A model generated the notes under the pieces. It was not told the origin of the DNA. It saw only the letters and a list, made by a program, of their open reading frames with translations, and made no database searches. Positions 1-9,166 of a stretch of 64,000 bases of DNA are shown one piece after another. The translations under genes and the position numbers were made by a program. How positions within the stretch are numbered: position 1 is the first letter of the stretch; each line of letters starts with the position of its first letter. Source of the DNA: Planctomycetota bacterium (GTDB taxonomy: Bacteria; Planctomycetota; Planctomycetia; Gemmatales; Gemmataceae); contig RFZJ01000002.1 in the NCBI GenBank assembly GCA_009920765.1, positions 59,535-123,534 of the forward strand, in the 5' to 3' direction.

Positions 1-701
1 CCAGGTCGACCGTCCGAACCGGGGGCGAACCAAGAAATTTTCATGCCAGCAGGTTCAACAAACCTAACTTCAGTTCTTTGTACTGGAATCGGAGCTGTTG
101 GTGCTCCACCGCCTGTGAGTGCGCCCATTGCGTTTACTGCTCCAGGCATGTTGGCTGGTGCTCCACCCATCATCCCACCATGTCCACCCATCATTCCACC
201 ATGTCCAGCCATTGGCATACCAAGATTTGCCAGTGTCAAGCCTGAGCTATTTCCGCCAGGCATTCCAGGCATTCCACCGGGCATCCCGGGCATTGCTGGC
301 ATTCCAGGAGGTGAAACCATCCCGCCGGGTATCATGGCGCCTGGAGGCATACCAGCCATTGCTTGTTGCATAGGGTTTTGCGAGGCAGGTATTCTGCCTG
401 GTTTAAATGATGCTTGTTGCACCATCGAAAGAGGAACGCTGTTGGCAATCATTGCCTTTGCAGCAGCTTCTCCAGAGATCGGGGTTGATTTGTAAGGGCC
501 GGTTACTGGCACAGGTGCACCCCATGGGCCCTGAACCCCAGGTATTGATTGAGCGGTGTAAGCTCCCCGGCCAATACTATCCTGTGAGGCCGGATTAAGA
601 TCAGCATGGCGTTGAGCCATAAAACTACCGCCGCTGTTTTCGGTTGTTACGCAACCACTCAGAGTTGCCAGCGTCAGAATACTTCCATAGATCCGCTTCA
701 T
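1..701 (-). CDS. Met/Gly/Pro-rich lipoprotein, 3' end cut by window edge
   Basis: The frame is open from the ATG at 701 to the window edge, so at least 233 residues are seen and the C-terminus is missing. The N-terminus is a lipoprotein signal: MKRIYG, a short hydrophobic stretch, then the lipobox L-S-G-C with the Cys at residue 17, so the mature protein should be lipid-anchored in the envelope. A run of G's (AGGGGG) about 6 bases before the ATG is a good ribosome site. The middle is low complexity: GMPGMPGG-type repeats, then two copies of GHGGMMG encoded by a 21-bp tandem repeat (163-183 and 184-204, one mismatch). After the repeats the sequence becomes ordinary again (VQRTEVRFVEPAGMKISWF). 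Function unknown. Opposite-strand frames here are products of the biased composition. Confidence 0.8.
   Translation of the reverse strand, partial: MKRIYGSILTLATLSGCVTTENSGGSFMAQRHADLNPASQDSIGRGAYTAQSIPGVQGPWGAPVPVTGPYKSTPISGEAAAKAMIANSVPLSMVQQASFKPGRIPASQNPMQQAMAGMPPGAMIPGGMVSPPGMPAMPGMPGGMPGMPGGNSSGLTLANLGMPMAGHGGMMGGHGGMMGGAPANMPGAVNAMGALTGGGAPTAPIPVQRTEVRFVEPAGMKISWFAPGSDGRP
163..204. repeat. 21-bp tandem repeat, two copies, inside the lipoprotein gene
   Basis: Units 163-183 and 184-204 differ at one base. Read on the minus strand they encode consecutive GHGGMMG heptapeptides. Because the unit is a multiple of three it can expand or contract without a frameshift. The neighbouring 241-315 stretch holds looser GGCATTCC-type repeats that encode Gly-Met-Pro. 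Confidence 0.85.
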
Positions 702-1089
702 GCCAACCCCCTATACAATCCTTGAACTGGGTAATACTTCTTGAAAACATTTCAAGTTTGGTTAGGGCACAAAGCCCTCGCCTAAAAATTAATAGAACTC
801 GCTCTAATTAATTCATCGGCAAATGAGAGTCATTACTTTCAATAAAATCAGTAAATATTTCCCCAATTCCCTTTTCAGAATTATTGTTAAATCTAGACCG
901 TTAAATTGGGGCGACTGGGTTAACAGAAAAAAGGGTTTTGTAAGAAAACCTATGTAAATCATCAATCGCTATGTCGAAATAGGGGCATTCGTCTTAGCTT
1001 CGTTAAAATTTTTCTTTGGTTTTTAACCAATGTCTTGCAATTTAGGTAAGATTAACTTTGTTATTTCTAAGTTTGGGATTCCGCCGCCC
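702..1089. promoter_or_regulatory. Divergent intergenic region with several inverted repeats
   Basis: This 388-base AT-rich gap separates the lipoprotein gene (-) from recD2 (+) if recD2 starts at 1090. I see no gene or RNA in it. It holds short inverted repeats: CTTGAAA/TTTCAAG at 740-756 with a 3-base loop, 39 bases before the lipoprotein start; GGTTTT/AAAACC at 934-950; and CCCCAATT (861-868) matched by AATTGGGG (904-911). The repeat at 740-756 is well placed to be an operator or leader hairpin for the lipoprotein gene. No convincing -35/-10 pair was found by eye. Confidence 0.4.
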
Positions 1090-3255
1090 ATGAATGAAAT
1101 TGTGTCTGGGGTCATAGAACGAGTTACTTTTCATAATCCAGAAAATGGCTTTGCTGTTCTAAAAGTGCATGTTCGTGGAAAAATCGGCCTGGTAACAGTA
1201 ATTGGAAATCTGCCTTCCGTTAATGCCGGGGAATTTCTCGAAGGCGAGGGAGTCTGGATTCAAGATCGTGACCACGGTCCTCAATTTAAAGCAGCAGCTT
1301 TGCGTTGTTCTCCTCCCCACTCTCTTGCAGGGATTGAAAAATATTTAGGGTCAGGCCTAATCAAGGGTATTGGTCCCAGCTATGCCCAAAAAATCGTAGC
1401 CGTTTTTGGTCTCAAAACACTTCAAATCATTGATGAGTCTCCTAGCTTTCTCAAGCAAATTAAAGGGCTGGGGCCAAAACGCATCGAGCTTATTCGCCAA
1501 AGTTGGAAAGAAAATAAAACCATTCGAGATATTATGGTTTTTTTGCAATCGTATGGCATAGGTACCGCAAGGGCGTTCAGAATTTTTAAAATCTATGGTC
1601 AGGAAGCTGTCACCCTTATTCGTGAAAACCCGTACCGATTGGCAAAAGATATTCGAGGCGTGGGATTTCAAACCGCTGATGAGCTTGCCCAGAAATTAGG
1701 AATCAATCCCCACGGACTTGAAAGAGCCAGGGCTGCAATCTACTACTCGTTGGAGAGACTTGCAAATGAAGGGCATGTTGGCGTACCCGAAGAAGAATTG
1801 ATTGATCATGCGATTCAACTTACGACTATACCCACATCGATTATTCAAGAAGCGCTTGCATCGGAGGTTGAATCGGGGGTTGTAATCATTGATTCGGTTT
1901 ATGGTTCCAGGTGGGCTTTTTCAAAAACTTTATATACTGCGGAGAAAAGCCTGGCTGCAAACCTGCTTAAATTATCAACCGGAGCACATCCGCTGCACTC
2001 CAAAAACTGCGATGGTGAAATAAAAAACATCCTTGCAAAAAGCGGTCTAGAGCTTGATGAGCAACAATTGCAGGCTGTTCAGATGGCCTCTTCCAAAAAG
2101 ATTCTAATTTTAACGGGAGGCCCGGGTGTTGGTAAAACTACAATTATTCGATTGATTCTAGATCTTTTTGAGAAATTCGGAAAAACTTGTATCCTATGTG
2201 CCCCCACAGGGCGTGCTGCTAGAAGAATTGCTGAAAGCACAGGCAGAGAGGCAAAAACCATTCATCGCACTTTAGAGTTCGATGCCTCCATCGGCGGATT
2301 CAGGCGCGATCCTTCCCAACCATTGGAATCTAATCTCGTTGTAGTTGATGAGACCTCGATGGTCGATACCGTGCTAATGCATCACCTTATACGGGCTGTT
2401 CCCGCCCATGCATGCCTTCTTTTGGTTGGTGATGTTGATCAACTTCCCTCGGTTGGGCCGGGCAGGGTTCTTTCAGATATGATTGATTCGCGAATGTTCA
2501 GTACCATCAGGTTGACCAAAATTTTTCGTCAGGCGGGCCGAAGCTTCATTGTTCGGGCTGCCCATTCTGTGTTACATGGCGAATTCCCTTCCGCTGCTCC
2601 AAACGCAGAGGGGGATTTCTTTTTTGTTGAGTCTGAGGCCCCGGCTCAGGTTTCAGAAAAAGTTCTTACAATGGTGCATGACCGAATTCCTAGGAAATTT
2701 AATTTCGATCCCATGAAAGATATTCAAGTTCTTACACCTATGAATCGCACAGAATTGGGAGCAGGGGAGTTTAATAAAAAAATGCAGGATTTGTTGAATC
2801 CTCTTGCAGGTAGAATTGAAATTGAAAGGTTTGGTACAAAATTCCGCAGTGGCGATAAAGTTATTCAATTGCAAAATAATTACCAGAAAGAAGTCTTTAA
2901 TGGTGATGTTGGTTTCATCCAGGATATCAATGAATCAGAGAAGGAACTTACAGTTGATTTTGAAGGTCGCTTGGTAGTTTATGATTTTGGTGAACTTGAT
3001 GAAATTTCGCTTGCGTATGCATTAACAATTCACAAATCGCAAGGATCTGAATACCCCGCAGTTGTGCTTCCCATACATACCCAGCACTATATGATGCTTC
3101 AAAGGAATTTGCTTTATACGGGGATAACCCGGGGTAAAAAGTTAGTTATTGTTGTTGGAACAAAAAAAGCCTTGGAAATTGCAATTTCAAGGCAGGATCA
3201 TCGGAAAAGGCATACGGCCTTGGTTCAATGGCTTACTTTTGAGTATCGTTCCTGA
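1090..3255 (+). CDS. recD2: RecD2-type ATP-dependent DNA helicase
   Basis: A 5'-3' superfamily 1B helicase of the RecD2 (YrrC) family, expected to act in recombination and DNA repair without RecBC. From the ATG at 1090 it is 721 residues, close to the usual ~740. In order: an N-terminal OB-like region (VSGVIERVTFHNPENGFAV), four helix-hairpin-helix motifs (GIGPSYAQK, GLGPKRIEL, YGIGTARAF, GVGFQTADE), Walker A GGPGVGKT near residue 343, Walker B VVVDETSMVD around 420, GDVDQLPSVGPG, and the C-terminal motif TIHKSQGSEYP near 646. The frame is open back to an ATG at 1030, but the 20 extra residues do not resemble the family, whose members start with this MNEIVSG-like sequence, so 1090 is preferred. 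No recB or recC is nearby. Confidence 0.92.
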   Translation: MNEIVSGVIERVTFHNPENGFAVLKVHVRGKIGLVTVIGNLPSVNAGEFLEGEGVWIQDRDHGPQFKAAALRCSPPHSLAGIEKYLGSGLIKGIGPSYAQKIVAVFGLKTLQIIDESPSFLKQIKGLGPKRIELIRQSWKENKTIRDIMVFLQSYGIGTARAFRIFKIYGQEAVTLIRENPYRLAKDIRGVGFQTADELAQKLGINPHGLERARAAIYYSLERLANEGHVGVPEEELIDHAIQLTTIPTSIIQEALASEVESGVVIIDSVYGSRWAFSKTLYTAEKSLAANLLKLSTGAHPLHSKNCDGEIKNILAKSGLELDEQQLQAVQMASSKKILILTGGPGVGKTTIIRLILDLFEKFGKTCILCAPTGRAARRIAESTGREAKTIHRTLEFDASIGGFRRDPSQPLESNLVVVDETSMVDTVLMHHLIRAVPAHACLLLVGDVDQLPSVGPGRVLSDMIDSRMFSTIRLTKIFRQAGRSFIVRAAHSVLHGEFPSAAPNAEGDFFFVESEAPAQVSEKVLTMVHDRIPRKFNFDPMKDIQVLTPMNRTELGAGEFNKKMQDLLNPLAGRIEIERFGTKFRSGDKVIQLQNNYQKEVFNGDVGFIQDINESEKELTVDFEGRLVVYDFGELDEISLAYALTIHKSQGSEYPAVVLPIHTQHYMMLQRNLLYTGITRGKKLVIVVGTKKALEIAISRQDHRKRHTALVQWLTFEYRS

Positions 3256-3388
3256 TTTAAATTTGCCCATATCATCATGTATAAAAAATCAGCACATTTT
3301 AATAAACAGCTTTTAATTACTAATAGATTTAGGTTATTATTAGATATCTGTATCAAGTGTTTATTTTCAGGATTGAGTGGGGTGTTTT

Positions 3389-6300
3389 ATGACTATTAGA
3401 TCCGCTTTTTCATTTTATATTATTTTACTTGCCGGTTTCTTGACTGTACAAAATTCAGCAATGGCCCAAGTTCCCCTAGAAAAAGCAGAAGCTACTTTTT
3501 CTGTTCCTGAAGGCATGGAGTTTAAAGTTTGGGCTGCTGAGCCTTTGTTTGTAAATCCCACTACATTTGATATTGATGAAAAAGGCAGGGCTTGGGTTTG
3601 TGAAGCAGTTAACTACAGAAGGAAACTAAGAAACCAACCACCTCTTCGATCTGAGGGCGATCGAATTGTTATCCTTATCGATTCCGATGGTGATGGTAAG
3701 GCAGACAAGGCAACCACTTTTTACCAAGCACCCCATGTGATGTCTCCCCTTGGAATTGCTGTAGCAAAAGATGCTAAAGGCCCTGGTAGAAAAGTCTTTT
3801 ATTGTCAGTCTCCGGATATCATGGTGCTAGAAGATAAAGACGGTGACGACAAAGCTGATGGCCCTCCCACCAAATTACTTACAGGATTCCAAGGACTTGA
3901 TCACGATCATGGTGTACATGGTATTTCAATCGGGCCTGATGGGAAATTGTATTTTTCCATAGGAGATGCAGGTGTAAAAGATCTTCAGTCTGCCAACGGG
4001 AAAGGTAAAAAATGGTCTTCCAATAACACAGATCTTAGGGCTGGGACAGTTTGGCGCTGCGATCTTGATGGCAACAATCTTCAGCTTATCGCTCATAATT
4101 TCCGTAACAATTACATGCCTGCAGTGGATAGCTATGGCACGGTGTTTATCAGTGACAACGATGATGATGGAAATCAACAGACACGTATTTGCTATGTAAT
4201 GCCGGGTGGTAATTTTGGTTACCATCCCCGAGGGCCAGGCCAAACACATTGGCATGAAGAAGATCCGGGTATTGTTCCTAAAATCTTACGAACTTTTTTT
4301 GGCAGCCCCACTGGCATGTGCATGTATGAAGCCCAATTGCTTCCGGCCAAGTATCAGGGCCAGCCTTTGCATACTGATGCTGGTCCCCGGAACTTACGCT
4401 GCTACCATACTAAAATTGATGGTGCCGGTTTTTCTGTTGAACAAGAAAATATGATTTCCAGTACTGATGGTTGGTTCCGTCCCAGTGATGTTAAGGTTGC
4501 ACCGGATGGTTCAGTTTTTGTTGCAGACTGGTATGATCCGGGTGTTGGCGGGCATGGTATGGGCGATACCACCAAGGGACGTATTTATCGCCTTGCTCCC
4601 AAAGGTTCAAAATCCCATGTTCCTGTCATTGATTATTCGACCAATGAAGGGGTTATTTCTGGACTTTCTTCAGGCTGTAATGCAACTCGATTTATCGCAT
4701 TACAACACATTATTGCAATGGATGCCTCGAAAAGGAATATTCTTGCCCAGATGATTTTTGCTGATCCTGATATTGCTCAAAAGCCATGGGTTGCAGCGAG
4801 GATTCTATGGTTTGTGGATTTCCCCAAAGAGCTTCCCAAAGGCCTTGGACAACGTGAAGAATTTAAATGGCTTGAAATAAGAAAGCTTGTAGATGCTCAT
4901 CCTGGGTTGACTGGGCTTAGTACCGATGAAAAACAACGGGTTGATTTTCTACTGGCAAATGGTGGGGCGGGGGTTGCACGCGAAATTTTGGTTAATCTTC
5001 GTGAATCTGAGGATGATAATTCCAAAAAGTGGTTCTATAACATTGCGAAAAAATATGATGGCAAAGATGTCTTTCTTTTGAAAGCCATCGGTGTTGCTGC
5101 GGGGACGGATCCGAAGCATCGGGAAATCATTCTTGCCGATTTCAAAAATCAATTTTCTTCCTGGTCGACCTCTGTAGGGGATCTTGTTTTTGAACTAAGA
5201 CCAAAAGATATGATGTCTGGGTTAGGCGATATGCTTACCAAGGCTGAAATCCCACTTGAACAAAAACTTAAAATCATCAACATTCTTGCCTCCAACGATA
5301 GTCCTTCGGATGCCCTTGCTTTTATTAGCCTTGTTAAGTCGAAGGCCAGCATTGAAGTCAGGGAAAAAGCTGTCGAGTGGCTTAAAATCTTCTTGCCCGG
5401 GAAATGGTCAGCGGCGGCTTCAAGTCCTGACCTTCTCAAATCTGTTAAGGAATTGCTTGAAGGCGATGCAGATGATCAAAAGCTTGCTCTTGGAATTATT
5501 GAAGCTGCAAAACCCAAAGGAATTGTTGATTCAGTTATTAAGTTGGCGTTGGTGAATAAAGATAATCGGGTGCAAAAGCAAGCCATTATTACCTTGGGTG
5601 CTTTGCCTGAAAAACAAGCGGTTGATACCCTCATAAAAGTACTTCAGGAAAATAATAGTTTTTCTCAGGATGCTGCCAATGCCCTTGCGGCTTTGGGGCA
5701 AACCAAGGGGAAAACGCAAGGCTTTCAAGATGCAATCAAAGCTTTGCAATCAGTATTTAGCGATCAAAATGCACCTATTGCCAAAAGAACCTTGGTTGCA
5801 AATGCTTTATCCGGTACACGGAATGGCTCAGATTTTCTTTTAATTAATGGGAAAGGGGATATACCTGAAGAATTAAAGCAGGATGTAGGCAGATTACTGC
5901 GTAATAGCCCTTATCAGGATCTAAGAAATAAAGCGATGATCGCTTATCCCGCACCAGGTAAATTAGACCCTAAAAAGTTGCCTGCTCTTAGTGTGCTTGC
6001 ACTTAAGAAAGGCGATATTGCCAGGGGTAAAGCCCTTATGGCCTCCAGTGGCAATTCCCAATTGCAATGTCTTAAATGCCATTCTGTTCAGGGTACGGGT
6101 GGTGCTATAGGCCCCGATCTTTCAATGATTGGCAAAAAAGGTACCAAGGAAAACCTCTATGAATCCCTTATCAATCCGAATAAGGCGATAGCTGATCAAT
6201 ATATCACATGGATAATAGAAACGAAAAAAGGCCAGGTTCTTACCGGGTTGATTGTTGAAGAATCTCCAGATTTGATTGTTCTCCGTGATGGTAACGGAAA

Positions 6301-6925
6301 AGATTATAAAATTGATCGAAAGGATGTTGAATCCAAGGTGAAAGGTCCTAATTCACTTATGCCTTCCGATTTGATCAACAGCATGAGTGAACAAGATTTG
6401 ATCGACTTGGTTGATTATCTTGCAACATTGCAGACAGCATCTTTTTCTCCAGATTGGTTTCATATTATTGGGCCTTTTGAAAATGGGGCCGATGATGAAA
6501 ACTTTGATAAAAAGGGCGAACCAGAGTCCAAGATCGATTTTGCAACGAAACTAAAAGGTAAGTCTGGGCCAGTTGGTTGGTCCAAAGTTCGCACATCTTT
6601 CAATGGTTATTTGAATCTTGCCTTGCATTTCTCGCCTGAAAATAAGGGCATTATTTCTTATCTTTACCAAGTGGTTGATTCACCAGTCGATCAGGAAGCA
6701 ACGCTACTTGTTGGCGCTGATGATTGCGTTAAGGTATGGGTAAATAACGCTGAAGTGTTTAAAGATAAGAATCATTTTGCTGCCCAACCTGCAAGGAATT
6801 CTGTTGCAGTGAAGCTTAAAAAGGGTGCTAATCCAATTTTGATTAAGATTAATAACGGGGAAGGGGAGCATGGATTGTATTTTTCCATTCTAAGCAAGGA
6901 ACAGCTTAAAATTGGTGCGAATTGA
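3389..6925 (+). CDS. Secreted PVC-type dehydrogenase with HEAT-like repeats and cytochrome c domain
   Basis: A 1178-residue exported multidomain protein. A signal peptide (FYIILLAGFLTV...AMAQ) leads into a propeller-like region of the planctomycete 'membrane-bound dehydrogenase' family, with Asp-rich calcium-type loops (DSDGDGKAD, DKDGDDKAD, DNDDDGN). Helical HEAT-like repeats fill roughly residues 400-850. A PVC-type cytochrome c domain follows, with haem motif CLKCH at 894-898 and a likely Met ligand in SLMPSDL. A C-terminal beta-sandwich-like domain begins near WFHIIGPFENG. Such proteins are thought to oxidise sugars or alcohols in the periplasm, but the substrate is unknown. The start is placed at the ATG at 3389 just after a G-rich stretch; an in-frame GTG lies at 3377. 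The gene stands alone on the plus strand and converges on the MFS-PlsC gene, 33 bases away. Confidence 0.9.
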   Translation: MTIRSAFSFYIILLAGFLTVQNSAMAQVPLEKAEATFSVPEGMEFKVWAAEPLFVNPTTFDIDEKGRAWVCEAVNYRRKLRNQPPLRSEGDRIVILIDSDGDGKADKATTFYQAPHVMSPLGIAVAKDAKGPGRKVFYCQSPDIMVLEDKDGDDKADGPPTKLLTGFQGLDHDHGVHGISIGPDGKLYFSIGDAGVKDLQSANGKGKKWSSNNTDLRAGTVWRCDLDGNNLQLIAHNFRNNYMPAVDSYGTVFISDNDDDGNQQTRICYVMPGGNFGYHPRGPGQTHWHEEDPGIVPKILRTFFGSPTGMCMYEAQLLPAKYQGQPLHTDAGPRNLRCYHTKIDGAGFSVEQENMISSTDGWFRPSDVKVAPDGSVFVADWYDPGVGGHGMGDTTKGRIYRLAPKGSKSHVPVIDYSTNEGVISGLSSGCNATRFIALQHIIAMDASKRNILAQMIFADPDIAQKPWVAARILWFVDFPKELPKGLGQREEFKWLEIRKLVDAHPGLTGLSTDEKQRVDFLLANGGAGVAREILVNLRESEDDNSKKWFYNIAKKYDGKDVFLLKAIGVAAGTDPKHREIILADFKNQFSSWSTSVGDLVFELRPKDMMSGLGDMLTKAEIPLEQKLKIINILASNDSPSDALAFISLVKSKASIEVREKAVEWLKIFLPGKWSAAASSPDLLKSVKELLEGDADDQKLALGIIEAAKPKGIVDSVIKLALVNKDNRVQKQAIITLGALPEKQAVDTLIKVLQENNSFSQDAANALAALGQTKGKTQGFQDAIKALQSVFSDQNAPIAKRTLVANALSGTRNGSDFLLINGKGDIPEELKQDVGRLLRNSPYQDLRNKAMIAYPAPGKLDPKKLPALSVLALKKGDIARGKALMASSGNSQLQCLKCHSVQGTGGAIGPDLSMIGKKGTKENLYESLINPNKAIADQYITWIIETKKGQVLTGLIVEESPDLIVLRDGNGKDYKIDRKDVESKVKGPNSLMPSDLINSMSEQDLIDLVDYLATLQTASFSPDWFHIIGPFENGADDENFDKKGEPESKIDFATKLKGKSGPVGWSKVRTSFNGYLNLALHFSPENKGIISYLYQVVDSPVDQEATLLVGADDCVKVWVNNAEVFKDKNHFAAQPARNSVAVKLKKGANPILIKINNGEGEHGLYFSILSKEQLKIGAN

Positions 6926-6958
6926 ATTACGAAGGTTTTGTTGGTTGGGCCATTGCTG

Positions 6959-8749
6959 TCAATCAATGTTTGAGGAGTCCGGGGTTGTTTCGGATTCGGT
7001 TTTTTGAAGTCCGATGATTGTTCGATTAGCCAATACCGCTTCCTGCAGGTATTTCCTGGTTAACCTGTGTTCTGCAAGTAGCTCTTTTGGTATTACTCTT
7101 AATTCGCCAGCCACCACCTTGATTTCTCGTAGGAAATCAATTTTCTTGTTTATAAAGGGGGGGCCTTTGTAATACGAGGCGTAACTTCCCCATGCGCCCT
7201 CGACCCAAATTGGAATGATCGGTGTTTCTGGAAGCTGATTGAGAATGTGCCAGATCCCCTGCCCAAAGGGAAATAATAGCTGATCCTCTTTCTTGCGGAG
7301 CCTGGCTTCGGGGAATATCAACAGCGATTCTCCGCGCTTTAGCGCCTCGATGGCATCCTTTAATTCAGGAGCCTCTCTTCGAAATGTTGCTGCTTCCACT
7401 CGAATTGCTTTTACCACTTTTGACATCAACCAGTAGATTACAGGCAAGTCATAAAAAACACTTGTCATCATGGGGATGATTCTGCGTGATACAATTTTTC
7501 CAATTAAAAAAGGGTCGAGATATGCAGAATGATTTGCGATCAAGATGACTGGGCCACGGTAAGGCATTTGTTCAATTCCCGGACCATGTGTTGTTATTCT
7601 GTAGGGAATTATTAAACCAATTGATAGGATTTGCTCCAAGAACGCCCTAAGGGTTATCCATGCGAGCACCAGGCCTGCTAAAACCAACAAAATTCCTGCA
7701 TGGATTGGTGTGATTTTGATTTGATAAAATAGAATCCCAAACCCAATTGAAAAAAGCCATGGTGCGAAATTGAATAATAACATTGCTACTGGTGTTGAAA
7801 GTAGTTCCTCGGGCCTGCACGCCCGCCTACAGCACGCCAAAATATTTGCAAAACCCAGGCTAGCCAACATTGTTAAGAGAAGTACGTTGGTGGGGTATAA
7901 AATAAAAAGAATCAAGCTTGAACCCGATAAAAATAGGCCCCAAGGCGCTGTCCCAATGGTTCTAAGTGGATGATTAATAATGTAAAACAACAAAATCCCA
8001 ACAAAACTACCGGCAGTGATTAAAGCAAGCGAAATTGAATGGGTAATGTTTTCGATGAAAGTAAAGCTGTTTGCCCCTGTGAGGAATAAATAAAACAAAC
8101 TGAAGATGATGCCTAAAATCAAACTCCTTGCAAGCAATGGGGTGATATCGTCTCTCCACGTTGTTGATTGATAAATTTTTGTGTTTTCCAGTAGTAAGGC
8201 AGGTGTTTGATGATCACAAAGAAAGAAAAATCCGGTTGTAAAAAATAACCCGCACGCTTGTACGATACAGATGGATGTAAATGCCGGGAAAATTGATTGA
8301 TCTGGGGGTGGCATCATTTGGGTTGTTGCAATGATGCTAAGTGGTAATAATAAAGTTGTCATAAGCATTTCAACATTATCGATGTTTCTAGCACGTGTCT
8401 TGTTTTGATTGGTAGCAAGAAGAATGGAGTTAATCCAGAAAGTTCGCCCTAAACCCATTGAGAATCCTAGAAAGATTGGGTCCGGAAAATACCCTGTAAA
8501 TATTGGGATACTTAAAAAACCAAGTGAGAGTAATGAACCAAAAGATGCAAGAAGTATATCGCTGCGGCTTTTGCGGAGAGAAATAACAAGCCCTGCGAAT
8601 GCAAAACCAATTGCTAGATGAAGTAATAAAACACTTGCAGGCTCAATCCCATGGTAATTAGCTTTGGATGCTGAAATTATAAAGGAGAGTGTGAAAAGGT
8701 CTGCAAAGATTCGAATCAAAGATGTAGCAAGATAGGCGAGCGGAGTCAT
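6959..8749 (-). CDS. MFS-like membrane domain fused to PlsC-type acyltransferase
   Basis: A 596-residue inner-membrane protein. Residues 1 to about 380 form some 11-12 hydrophobic helices resembling an MFS transporter (compare the lysophospholipid transporter LplT). The C-terminal ~210 residues are a 1-acylglycerol-3-phosphate O-acyltransferase-like domain: NHSAYLDP gives the catalytic H-x4-D near residue 406, and FPEAR around 480 replaces the usual FPEGT. This resembles Aas/LplT-type lysophospholipid salvage fusions but has no acyl-ACP synthetase domain. Substrate is inferred. The frame is open to 8890, but that would overlap the rhodanese gene and add 47 polar residues before the first helix; the ATG at 8749 leaves an 11-base gap. 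Last gene of the 12.0-7.0 kb minus-strand run. Confidence 0.85.
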   Translation of the reverse strand: MTPLAYLATSLIRIFADLFTLSFIISASKANYHGIEPASVLLLHLAIGFAFAGLVISLRKSRSDILLASFGSLLSLGFLSIPIFTGYFPDPIFLGFSMGLGRTFWINSILLATNQNKTRARNIDNVEMLMTTLLLPLSIIATTQMMPPPDQSIFPAFTSICIVQACGLFFTTGFFFLCDHQTPALLLENTKIYQSTTWRDDITPLLARSLILGIIFSLFYLFLTGANSFTFIENITHSISLALITAGSFVGILLFYIINHPLRTIGTAPWGLFLSGSSLILFILYPTNVLLLTMLASLGFANILACCRRACRPEELLSTPVAMLLFNFAPWLFSIGFGILFYQIKITPIHAGILLVLAGLVLAWITLRAFLEQILSIGLIIPYRITTHGPGIEQMPYRGPVILIANHSAYLDPFLIGKIVSRRIIPMMTSVFYDLPVIYWLMSKVVKAIRVEAATFRREAPELKDAIEALKRGESLLIFPEARLRKKEDQLLFPFGQGIWHILNQLPETPIIPIWVEGAWGSYASYYKGPPFINKKIDFLREIKVVAGELRVIPKELLAEHRLTRKYLQEAVLANRTIIGLQKTESETTPDSSNID

Positions 8750-8760
8750 TTTTATGCTTT

Positions 8761-9138
8761 TTAATGGGATTTCAGAGGGAATCCGTTTTCTCGCCATGCG
8801 CGGACCCCGCCATCCATGGATATAACATTGCTGTAACCCATCCTGGCCAGATTTTCTGCAGAAAGGGCGGAGCGGAAACCCCCGCCACAATAAAGAATGA
8901 TTTCAGTCGAGAGGTTTGGGACTGCTGATTCAATGTCTCTTTCGATAACGCCTTTGCTAAGGTGAATAGCGCCGGGAATATGATCCTTTGCAAATTCGCT
9001 TTCTTCGCGAACATCGATTAGCAGTAGTTTTTCACCTTTGTCGAGGCGTGATTTTACATCAAATACCGAAGTTTCTCTGACCTTTTTTTTTGCATCTTGA
9101 GAGATAGCTAGAAACCTTGGAGAATGATTGGGAGCCAT
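8761..9138 (-). CDS. Single-domain rhodanese-like sulfurtransferase
   Basis: A 125-residue protein covering one rhodanese domain. It has the typical LLLIDVREESEFAKDHIPGAIHL segment split across the N-terminal half and an active-site loop with the persulfide-forming cysteine in YCGGGFRS. The loop is CGGGFRS, like many small PspE/GlpE-type rhodaneses. It is probably cytoplasmic since no signal peptide is seen. The start at 9138 follows AGG six bases upstream; a TTG 18 bases earlier also opens the frame. It begins 28 bases after xylA ends and is followed 11 bases later by the MFS-PlsC gene, so co-transcription is likely. The sulfur acceptor is unknown. Confidence 0.9.
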   Translation of the reverse strand: MAPNHSPRFLAISQDAKKKVRETSVFDVKSRLDKGEKLLLIDVREESEFAKDHIPGAIHLSKGVIERDIESAVPNLSTEIILYCGGGFRSALSAENLARMGYSNVISMDGGVRAWRENGFPLKSH

Positions 9139-9166
9139 ATCACGCCTGCTTTCCAAATTTGTTTAG

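Noticed and set aside
163..312. Tandem repeats that could suggest a CRISPR array
   Set aside because: The units are 21 bp and directly adjacent without spacers, in frame inside a coding region, and encode a peptide repeat. No cas genes are present.
43..495. A 150-residue Pro/Gly/Ile-rich plus-strand reading frame
   Set aside because: It is antisense to the lipoprotein gene. Its composition is the mirror of the Gly/Met/Pro repeats, and it has no ribosome site.
8750..8890. A longer N-terminus for the MFS-PlsC protein
   Set aside because: It would overlap the rhodanese gene in another frame and adds charged residues before the first membrane helix.
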